Of a stretch of 62,408 nt of DNA, positions 55,759 to 62,408 are shown in pieces. The notes below the pieces were generated by a model. The model was not told the origin of the DNA and searched no databases. It saw only the letters and a list, made by a program, of their open reading frames with translations. Both the position numbers and the translations under genes were made by a program. Source of the DNA: Planctomycetia bacterium (GTDB lineage: Bacteria > Planctomycetota > Planctomycetia > Gemmatales > Gemmataceae); contig SYLG01000019.1 in NCBI GenBank assembly GCA_005808665.1, forward strand, positions 1 through 62,408, given 5' to 3'. Position 1 is the first letter of the stretch. Each line of letters starts with the position of its first letter.

Positions 55759-56715
55759 TCACCCCTCGGAAAAGGAAAAGGATGGCCCAACAATTACTGG
55801 AAGGGCTTTGCTTACCAATCGAATATCAACCCGCTTGATCCCATCCCCAGGAACGGCAATCACTTCCCCATCCGCATGACATGGGATACCCTCGGGGGAT
55901 TCCACCAAAAACTGTGTTCCCTCTTTAAAAAGTAAAGATTTCTTCCTTTGTTGAAATGTTCCCATTACCAAGCTGGGTAATAGCGCAAGGGCCCGGAATC
56001 GGCTCATAGGCCGAACCACCATTACCGAAAATAAACCATCATCCGTTTTGGAATCGGGGCACAAGTCAAAATTGCCTTCCCTTCGGCCGTTTAACACACT
56101 TAGGGCAAGTATTCCCTCAGCCTTGGAAAACTCTTCCATGGGTTGGTAATTAATGGAAACATTCCAACATTGTTGGCGCCAATCCCAAAACAACGATTGA
56201 AGTAATGCGGCAGTATAAAGTGGAATACCTCGTAGCCAACCGATTTTTTGACTCCTAACCGTTACCATGGCATTGAGTCCAAGTCCTACTCCATTGACAA
56301 AAGCCATAGATGGATTTTGGTCCAATTGGATCCAGCCATGGTCCACCCTACCTAGCTTCCACCCAGGTTTTTGCCACCAGCCTTGGGTAAGGTTAAGCGA
56401 ATAGGCAAAATCGTTAGCCGATCCCAGCGGAAGGATTCCAAGGGTTGGAACAACTCCCAATGATTCCTCCAGGAGTCCACGGGCTGCATGGTGAACGGAC
56501 CCGTCACCTCCGGCAATCAAAACCAAATCCACACTATCCCTGCGTGCTTGAGCAGCAAGATTTCGCAGGTCCAAAACATTCTTGCTGTAAACCACATCCA
56601 AGGTATTAGCTACCAATCCAAGTTGGTGTTCAATTGTTTCCGAAGATCGGCCGGTCCTTCCCCGACCTGCCATCGGATTCAGGATAAGTCGAGCCCGGGA
56701 AAATGGTGTGTTCAT
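55759..56715 (-). CDS. Diacylglycerol kinase-family lipid kinase
   Basis: 318 aa from ATG 56715. Catalytic domain: ARLILNPMAGRGRTG, VDLVLIAGGDGSVHHAARGL (GGDG nucleotide motif), LGILPLGSANDFAYSLNL. C-terminal beta domain: FNGVGLGLN-like FVNGVGLGLNAMV, TDDGLFSVMVVRPMSRFRALALLPSLVMG and PCHADGEVI. It resembles YegS/DgkB proteins that phosphorylate diacylglycerol or related lipids at the membrane. No Shine-Dalgarno precedes ATG 56715; a TTG at 56793 gives a longer frame of unrelated sequence. Divergent from truB; its end is 19 bp from the end of the convergent dinB. Confidence 0.9.
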   Translation of the reverse strand: MNTPFSRARLILNPMAGRGRTGRSSETIEHQLGLVANTLDVVYSKNVLDLRNLAAQARRDSVDLVLIAGGDGSVHHAARGLLEESLGVVPTLGILPLGSANDFAYSLNLTQGWWQKPGWKLGRVDHGWIQLDQNPSMAFVNGVGLGLNAMVTVRSQKIGWLRGIPLYTAALLQSLFWDWRQQCWNVSINYQPMEEFSKAEGILALSVLNGRREGNFDLCPDSKTDDGLFSVMVVRPMSRFRALALLPSLVMGTFQQRKKSLLFKEGTQFLVESPEGIPCHADGEVIAVPGDGIKRVDIRLVSKALPVIVGPSFSFSEG

Positions 56716-56814
56716 GGGAGGTAAATCGCAAACTGTATTCGGAATGAGGTTTTTGTTATCATATTCGGAGGACCAAAAAGCAAAAATAAACAACCTAAGG
56801 GTACCGGTACGGAC

Positions 56815-57738
56815 ATGGACGGTTTTTTTTTGATGAACAAGCCTCGGGGCCCAACCTCACGCAAAGCATTGAGTCAGTTTGCAAAATCCCTTCCCAAGGG
56901 CCTTCGCCATGGCCATGCCGGAACTTTGGACCCACTTGCTTCTGGAATGCTCCTCATAGTCACAGGGAAAGCAACCCGATTGATTGAACTTTATCAGGAA
57001 TTTTCCAAAGTTTATGAAGCCACCATCCGATTTGGAGCAACCAGCCAAACCGACGATAGTGAAGGACCCATTACTCCGCACCCTCATGCGGTATTACCAA
57101 CAAGAGAATTGCTCCTTGAAAAACTAAATTGTATGGTTGGGGTCCTTTCCCAGGTTCCCCCCATTTATTCGGCGGTCCGCATCGAGGGCCAGAGGGCCTA
57201 CCGATTGGCGCGATCTGGAAATCCCAAAGTACCCAAACCCAAAAACATCACCATCCATCAAGTAAACCTATTGTCCTACCAATGTCCAATTGCCAAGGTA
57301 CGGTGGGAAGTCTCAAGTGGCACCTATATAAGATCCCTTGCCAGGGATTTAGGAGAATCCCTGGCATGTGGAGCTTTTTTGGAAGATTTGATTCGGACCA
57401 GTATTGGACCTTGGTCAATCAAGGAGGCCTTACACCTGGAGGACTTTCCCAATACGGACCATCCTTCGTGGATTCCCTTGGAAAAATCGTTGGTTCAAAT
57501 TCCGAATCTCATTTTGGGACATGCCCGATGTAAAGAAATACTAGGTGGAAAGGTTGTCCGGTTGAACTCCGATGACGAAGGGGTTCAAACAACAGTTGGA
57601 AATCATCTACTTAAGAGTATTTCCGGACAGGTTCTTGGATTGGTAAAAGTTTCTTGCCTACCCGAACAAGGTGTGGTGGTTACGCCTTGGAAAATGTTCC
57701 TTCATGTGGAACATTTGCAAAGGCAAGGCCAAGCTTAA
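56815..57738 (+). CDS. truB: tRNA pseudouridine(55) synthase
   Basis: 307 aa. TruB converts U55 of the tRNA T-loop to pseudouridine. FFLMNKPRGPTSR, GHAGTLDPLASGMLLI (catalytic D39), YEATIRFGATSQTDDSEG, QVPPIYSAVRIEGQRAYRLARSG and VSSGTYIRSLARDLGESL match the family. A C-terminal segment of about 65 residues (GGKVVRLNSDD) corresponds to a PUA-like end. The usual rbfA-truB-rpsO neighbours are absent. Confidence 0.96.
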   Translation: MDGFFLMNKPRGPTSRKALSQFAKSLPKGLRHGHAGTLDPLASGMLLIVTGKATRLIELYQEFSKVYEATIRFGATSQTDDSEGPITPHPHAVLPTRELLLEKLNCMVGVLSQVPPIYSAVRIEGQRAYRLARSGNPKVPKPKNITIHQVNLLSYQCPIAKVRWEVSSGTYIRSLARDLGESLACGAFLEDLIRTSIGPWSIKEALHLEDFPNTDHPSWIPLEKSLVQIPNLILGHARCKEILGGKVVRLNSDDEGVQTTVGNHLLKSISGQVLGLVKVSCLPEQGVVVTPWKMFLHVEHLQRQGQA

Positions 57739-57844
57739 TGATTTTTTTGTTGCCCAACAAATGCCAAAAATGGGACCAAGCAAAAACCTGGATAATTTGC
57801 TGAACCGACAAGGCAAAAATCCCCAGGAGAGTAGGAGGCCAAAT

Positions 57845-59239
57845 TTACGCTATAACGCCCTGCACTACCTCACCCAATACATCCGTTAAACGATAATCAC
57901 GGCCTGAATGTCTATAAGTCAACCGGGTGTGGTCCATTCCCAAAAGATGAAGAATGGTGGCATGAAAATCATGAACATGGACAGGTTGATCAACCGACCG
58001 GACACCATGCTCATCGGTTCCTCCATAAATGGTTCCTGCCTTGACACCGGCACCGGCTAACCATGAGGAGAAGGCCCAGGGGTGATGCTCACGCCCGGGT
58101 GCATTGGCCGTATTGTTAAAGGGGGTTCGACCAAATTCGGTGGTCCAGACAACCAGGGTATCTTCCAACATTCCCCTTTGGGACAAATCGTCCAACAAAG
58201 CCGCAAGGGGTTTATCAACCTGTTGGGCTAATCGCTCATGATCCTTCATGTCTCCGTGGCTATCCCAGTTGCCAGAACTTCCGGTGTGGATAATTTCAAC
58301 AAACCGGACACCTCGTTCAACAAGCCTTCTTGCCTGGAGGCATTGCCACGCAAAGGAATTTGTTGGCTCCATTCCAAAACCGTAGGCATTTTTGGTTGAC
58401 ATGGTTTCCTGGGAAAGGTTAAAGGCACCTGGAGCTTCCATTTGCATTCCAAATGCTGTTTCAAAACTTTTCATCCGGGCATTCAGTTGCGGGTCGGTTC
58501 CACGAGACATTTCATGGCGCCTATCCCTTCGTAAGAGTAAATTCAATTCTGCCGATTGTTTGTCCCTTGGTAAATGTGGAATAAGGTCTGGAATGGGAGA
58601 GTTCATTGAAGACACGCGCGTACCTTGGTTTGGCCCGGGAAGGAAATCCGAGGCCCAAAGCTGTGTCCCGGCATAAGGATCCTGAGGTGCTAAAACCAAA
58701 AAAGAGGGTAGATTGTTATTCAGGGTTCCGAGGCCATAGCTAACCCAACTTCCAATGCTGGGTCGGGCTTGATTGAACGACCCGGTATGCATTCCCAAGG
58801 TAGCGTTGTAATGATTGGAGTGATCTGTGTGCATGGAACGAATGAGGGCAATCCTATCCATACCCTTTGCCAAGTTCGGAAAAAGGGAGCTTACCGGAAT
58901 CCCTGCCGCATTGGCAATGGAAAATGGAAGAGTGGTTTTCTTGAGAAAAATCTTTTCATACCCTGGTCGATCCTTTATTTCAGGATGGTCAAGTTTAACC
59001 TGTTTCCCATGATCCTTGGTTAAAGCAGGTTTGGGATCAAAAGAATCAATATGGGAAACCCCTCCTGAAAAGAAGATAAAAATAATGTTTTTTGCTTTGG
59101 CGGGAAAATGGGAAACCTGATCCAATTGGTCATTCAAAGGGAAACTATTAGCCTCAAGATGCCTAATAAAACCATAAAATAAAGGAGACCCTACCACCAT
59201 GGATCCAAGAAACGAACGGCGATGGAAATTATTTGCCAT
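57845..59239 (-). CDS. DUF1501 family TAT-exported protein
   Basis: 464 aa. Leader FHRRSFLGSMVVGSPLFYGFI (about 5-25) is twin-arginine-like. Complete DUF1501 pattern: IIFIFFSGGVSHIDSFDPKPAL, RSMHTDHSNHYNATLGMHTGS, LQARRLVERGVRFVEIIHTG, NWDSHGDM, TLVVWTTEFGRTPFNNTANAPGREHHPWAFSSWLAGAGVKAG, HDFHATILHLLG and the C-terminal RHSGRDYRLTDV. Sulfatase/alkaline-phosphatase-like fold, function unknown. It starts 10 nt after the DUF1549/DUF1553 gene ends, making the third such pair. Confidence 0.95.
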   Translation of the reverse strand: MANNFHRRSFLGSMVVGSPLFYGFIRHLEANSFPLNDQLDQVSHFPAKAKNIIFIFFSGGVSHIDSFDPKPALTKDHGKQVKLDHPEIKDRPGYEKIFLKKTTLPFSIANAAGIPVSSLFPNLAKGMDRIALIRSMHTDHSNHYNATLGMHTGSFNQARPSIGSWVSYGLGTLNNNLPSFLVLAPQDPYAGTQLWASDFLPGPNQGTRVSSMNSPIPDLIPHLPRDKQSAELNLLLRRDRRHEMSRGTDPQLNARMKSFETAFGMQMEAPGAFNLSQETMSTKNAYGFGMEPTNSFAWQCLQARRLVERGVRFVEIIHTGSSGNWDSHGDMKDHERLAQQVDKPLAALLDDLSQRGMLEDTLVVWTTEFGRTPFNNTANAPGREHHPWAFSSWLAGAGVKAGTIYGGTDEHGVRSVDQPVHVHDFHATILHLLGMDHTRLTYRHSGRDYRLTDVLGEVVQGVIA

Positions 59240-59249
59240 TTATTAAATC

Positions 59250-62138
59250 CTAATCACGGTAGATGAATTCGTTAGATGCCATCATTATGCGAATAATAGC
59301 AACCCAAGGTTCGGGATCTATTGTTTTGGGAGCATCCTCCAAATCCGCCAAAGTTGCTTTTCGAGCCAATAGCAACCGGCAAAGACGATCCATGCGAACC
59401 TCAAAACCCTCCATGGGAAGTTTACCAATTAAATAATTGGCACGCTCTTTTACGAAAGGGTTATTCAAGTACCAGAGTGCTTGGGGAGGGGCAGTGGTGA
59501 GTTGTCTTGAAGCTGTACTGCTATTGGGATCCGCCCCGTCAAACAAACCAAGAAACGGATGCCTTTGAATTCTCTGAACCATGAGAAAAACACTTCGTTT
59601 CTTGTGTTCATAATTGGCTCGAAACGGGCCATGTTGGGTGAAACCCCAACTGGCCTGGTTGGGAAATGGATGGGACTCCCCATCGCTTTGATCCAATTCA
59701 TTGGAAACCAATAACAGGCTGTCCCGGATTTCTTCGGCCGATAAACGCAGACGGGGAAACCTTGCCAGCCAATGATTGTCCGGATCCATTTCAACCAAAT
59801 CTGTAGGGGCAAATGAGGACCGTTGCCAGGCATTTGAGTTGAGGATGAGTCGGTGAATGGATTTGGTTGAACCACCATTGTCCAGAAAATACTTTGCCAT
59901 GGAATCCAGCAAATGGGGATGGGAGGGAAGATCCCCCCTGAGACCAAAATCATTGGGTGTACGGACAATTCCTTTACCAAAATGCCCTTGCCAAAGGCGG
60001 TTTACATAAACCTTGGCTGTAAGGGGATTTGCCTTATCCGTAACCCATGCTGCCAATTCCATGCGACCAGATTGTTTGGGGTTTAATAATTTTTGGCCTC
60101 CCAAAAGGGTCAGGTTTTGGCGCGAAACGGTATCACCTCGGTCTTTGGGATCACCACGGTTTTGGATTTGTGCATCGTGGGGGGTGCCTTCGGAAACAGC
60201 ATACACCAAAGGGATTTCCCCTTTTAGGTCCTTAATCGTTTTTTGAATGGCTGCAATTTGTTCAACTTTTTTTTCAACCTTTACAAATAGGTCGGCACCC
60301 TTTGGCAAAATGCGAATTTCCCCAATGACGCCATCTGTTCCACCCGGATCCAAATCCGACAACCTGGTTTCTACGGATAACATTCCTGATTCGGTAATTG
60401 GCAAGCCAATACCAACCGGCCCATTTGGGCCTGGATGAACACCCAGGCTGGATTTGGGTTGTTTAACCGTAATGAATGAAATTGTGGAGGGGTTGGTGTT
60501 GGCAAAGACCGAGGGTACATCCCCTTCATATTTCCAAACATGGAGACCTTTCGTATTTAGGGAGTCTTTTTGAAAGGTGTCCATCCTTTTTGAGCTTCCC
60601 GAAAGGTCAAGAGGAATCCAACCGGAGGTTGGTCTCTTATTGTTTTGCAATGCCTCTTTGAGGAAATCCTCGGTTAAATCTTGCACTTTTCGGCCAGAAT
60701 TTCCTACCAGATTGACCTTCATTTCTACTTGGGTAGAGTCTGCCCCATGGTCTTTACCTGCTAAAACACTTAGCAACAAGAGGTCACCCGCCTCCACGGT
60801 TGCATTGGTAATTCCAGGAAATTTGATTTCTCCCCTATTAGGCATAATCCCCTTGGACATAGGGGTTGATTTGGCAAGTAACTCGGTCCAGGTTTTTGAC
60901 TCAGCAACAGATTCTTTTATCAATTGGCCAAGGTCTTGTTCGAGTTTCGTTAGACGGTCTGTGGATTCTTTTGAGGCAAGGGAGGTCAAATCCACAGGGT
61001 CTTTTCGCTTTTCACACCCAGGCATTGGAAACCTTGTACTTTCCAAAATTCCGTAAAGGGAATAATAATCCTTGCTGCTAATCGGGTCGTATTTGTGATC
61101 ATGACACCTTGCACATGCCAATCCAAGCCCTAGGACTGACTTGCCAAGCGTGTCAATGGCATCCTCAATAGTTAGGTAATGATCCGCCAAAACATCATAT
61201 CCAAATCGCCTGGCAATTGCCCAATACCCTGTAGCAATAATTCCCTCATCCATTTCGTGTTGCGAAATGATCCCTTTTTGAGATCGTAGATCCCCTGCAA
61301 TTTGCATTTGCAGAAAAGTATTAAAAGGGAGGTCCTTCCGAAATGCTTCTATGACCCAATTTCGGTATCGCCATGCTTGTGGTACGGGAAAATCAGCCGT
61401 CTCCCCTGCGGTATCCGCATATCGGACAACATCCAACCACATTCGACCCCAACGAACCCCGTAACCAGGATGGGCCAAATAATACTCCATTGCCTCGGTA
61501 AACCAGGTTTCTTTTGCTAAATGATGAAACCGTTCCTGTTCCGCCAATGTGGGAGGCAGTCCAATCAAGTCAAATGCCATTCGCCGAAGTAAAACCTCCC
61601 GGGATGCTTTTGCCAAAGGTTCAAGGCCCTTTCTGGCCAACCCTTGATCAATCCAGTGATCCACCAAATTTTTGCCACCGGGTGGGGGATAGGTTGCCAA
61701 AGGCTCAAATGCCCAGTGATTTTTCCCGTAAAGCAATGGGACCATGCTGGGCCATTTAGCACCTTGACTCACCCACTTTTCCAAGGAGGCCATTTCTTTG
61801 GAATCAAGGCTTTCATCGGGAGGCATGGCCTTGATATTGCTTTCCCGATGGACTGCCATTAATAAACGGGAAGCTTTTGGTGATTGGAGGTCGACCACTA
61901 ATCCATTTTTCCCGCCCTTTGCCAAAGCTTCGCCACTATCAAGCCTTAACCCCCCTGATTGTTTCTTTAATCCATGACAGCGAACACATTTATCCACCAA
62001 AAGGGGACGAATTTTGGTTTCAAATTCCGTATCGTCAGCCAAAGTGGCATTGGGGAATAAGCACACCAGCCCACCCAATGCAATCACTAATTTCCGGGTA
62101 CTGTTAAAATACTGAGAAAATAAGGACCTGTTTTTCAT
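59250..62138 (-). CDS. Secreted planctomycete cytochrome-like protein, PSCyt1-DUF1549-DUF1553
   Basis: 962 aa. Signal peptide (LVIALGGLVCLFPNATLA, about 17-34). PSCyt1 with CVRCHG and IKAMPPDE; DUF1549 (about 155-380) with REVLLRRMAFDLIGLPPTLAEQERF and CARCHDHKYDP; a middle beta domain (about 430-620); DUF1553 (about 690-945) with LTAKVYVNRLWQGHFGKGIVRTPNDFG, RLSAEEIRDSLL and ASNEFIYRD. AGGA lies 6-7 nt before ATG. Heme attachment is likely at CVRCH; substrate unknown. It heads the operon with the DUF1501 gene 57845-59239. Confidence 0.95.
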   Translation of the reverse strand: MKNRSLFSQYFNSTRKLVIALGGLVCLFPNATLADDTEFETKIRPLLVDKCVRCHGLKKQSGGLRLDSGEALAKGGKNGLVVDLQSPKASRLLMAVHRESNIKAMPPDESLDSKEMASLEKWVSQGAKWPSMVPLLYGKNHWAFEPLATYPPPGGKNLVDHWIDQGLARKGLEPLAKASREVLLRRMAFDLIGLPPTLAEQERFHHLAKETWFTEAMEYYLAHPGYGVRWGRMWLDVVRYADTAGETADFPVPQAWRYRNWVIEAFRKDLPFNTFLQMQIAGDLRSQKGIISQHEMDEGIIATGYWAIARRFGYDVLADHYLTIEDAIDTLGKSVLGLGLACARCHDHKYDPISSKDYYSLYGILESTRFPMPGCEKRKDPVDLTSLASKESTDRLTKLEQDLGQLIKESVAESKTWTELLAKSTPMSKGIMPNRGEIKFPGITNATVEAGDLLLLSVLAGKDHGADSTQVEMKVNLVGNSGRKVQDLTEDFLKEALQNNKRPTSGWIPLDLSGSSKRMDTFQKDSLNTKGLHVWKYEGDVPSVFANTNPSTISFITVKQPKSSLGVHPGPNGPVGIGLPITESGMLSVETRLSDLDPGGTDGVIGEIRILPKGADLFVKVEKKVEQIAAIQKTIKDLKGEIPLVYAVSEGTPHDAQIQNRGDPKDRGDTVSRQNLTLLGGQKLLNPKQSGRMELAAWVTDKANPLTAKVYVNRLWQGHFGKGIVRTPNDFGLRGDLPSHPHLLDSMAKYFLDNGGSTKSIHRLILNSNAWQRSSFAPTDLVEMDPDNHWLARFPRLRLSAEEIRDSLLLVSNELDQSDGESHPFPNQASWGFTQHGPFRANYEHKKRSVFLMVQRIQRHPFLGLFDGADPNSSTASRQLTTAPPQALWYLNNPFVKERANYLIGKLPMEGFEVRMDRLCRLLLARKATLADLEDAPKTIDPEPWVAIIRIMMASNEFIYRD

Positions 62139-62337
62139 GCATTTTCCTAGGGGGATCGCCTTGAAACCACGGAACGAAGGAGGTAGGGGTTACCTAACTA
62201 ATTGTACCACTCCAGGGAGATTTATCGCTAGTCCGCTTGCAGGATTGGTGGATTACTGCAAGAATTATAAGTATGCGTTCACGGGATTTTGAGATTTTAG
62301 TTGACACGAATGGGTCTTTCCAGCGATACCAGCTGGC
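62139..62337. other. Intergenic region at right edge
   Basis: About 200 bp with no gene seen. It must hold the promoter of the leftward DUF1549/DUF1553 gene. On the plus strand a perfect -35 hexamer TTGACA (62301-62306) is followed at 18 bp by GATACC, a weak -10, ahead of the ATG at 62338. Confidence 0.4.
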
Positions 62338-62408
62338 ATGCAGTCACCCGACATACTTTTGGAAACGGTACACGATCTCGAGACTTTACTCAGATGTGCC
62401 AGGGAGGA
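62338..62408 (+). CDS. Possible start of a gene leaving the right edge
   Basis: From ATG 62338 the frame is open to the window end: 23 codons beginning MQSPDILLETVHDLETLL, an amphipathic-helix-like stretch. There is no Shine-Dalgarno before it, but TTGACA lies 32-37 nt upstream, the same distance as in the predicted leaderless dinB. Too short to identify. It is divergent from the DUF1549/DUF1553 gene. Confidence 0.3.
   Translation, partial: MQSPDILLETVHDLETLLRCARE

Noticed and set aside
57671-57889. 72-codon frame between truB and the DUF1501 gene
   Set aside because: Overlaps the truB 3' end and shows no domain or Shine-Dalgarno.

Overview
The window reads as chromosomal DNA of a planctomycete (Planctomycetota). 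The evidence is the density of protein families largely confined to that phylum and its PVC relatives: three secreted PSCyt1/DUF1549/DUF1553 cytochrome-like proteins, four DUF1501 proteins with twin-arginine leaders, a DUF1552 protein, a short Rhodopirellula/Verrucomicrobium-type ECF sigma factor, a TAT-exported GFO/IDH/MocA oxidoreductase, a ThuA-like protein and a huge CxxCH/propeller/cupredoxin protein. Base composition looks moderate (not computed). I see no rRNA, tRNA, CRISPR array, insertion sequence or prophage; this is an ordinary, mostly vertical-looking segment with many short divergent and convergent gene groups. Order or genus cannot be fixed from the sequence.

Layout. 1-621: 5' part of a DUF1501 gene leaving the left edge. 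829-6965 (+): tdh-kbl (threonine to glycine plus acetyl-CoA), followed with almost no gap by a DUF1549/DUF1553 protein and a DUF1501 protein. 6993-18063 (-): a secreted possible transglutaminase-like protein, then (in transcription order from the right) a 1494-residue modular redox protein, DUF4912, ApbE, DoxX and GFO/IDH genes. 18200-24696: central metabolism (putA, pgk, gap, mdh), closed by a strong bidirectional terminator. 24759-28063: secreted unknown, ECF sigma factor, DUF1552 protein. 28085-34442 (-): DUF1549/DUF1553, DUF1501 and PPC-domain genes, then a CobW-type GTPase behind an AT-rich palindrome. 34570-37771: GIY-YIG protein, ThuA protein and the methionine-salvage genes mtnB-mtnD-mtnC. 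37807-40555 (-): thioredoxin-fold lipoprotein and a LarA-like protein. 40702-45140 (+): an AsmA-like protein overlapping an LptF/LptG-like permease. 45241-50316: CNNM/CBS protein, small proteins, two cysteine-rich mini-lipoproteins and ftsH. 50448-57738: an enlarged Tex protein, a DinB-type polymerase, a lipid kinase and truB. 57845-62138 (-): a third DUF1549/DUF1553-DUF1501 pair. A possible gene begins at 62338 and leaves the right edge.

How the genes work together. Clear pathway units are Tdh/Kbl, Gap/Pgk, MtnB/D/C, and AsmA-like/LptFG-like (envelope lipid traffic, inferred). The DUF1549/DUF1553-DUF1501 pairs always occur in that order and probably form secreted two-protein systems of unknown substrate. 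The most striking regulatory signal is at the DinB gene: a near-consensus promoter (TTGACT, 17 bp, TATACA) puts the transcription start within about 3 nt of the ATG, and a perfect palindrome TGTTC-ATAT-GAACA overlaps the start. That fits an SOS-controlled leaderless gene with a Verrucomicrobia-like LexA box.

Start codons were revised from the longest open frame where a Shine-Dalgarno sequence, lipobox or family length decided it; each case is stated in its entry.
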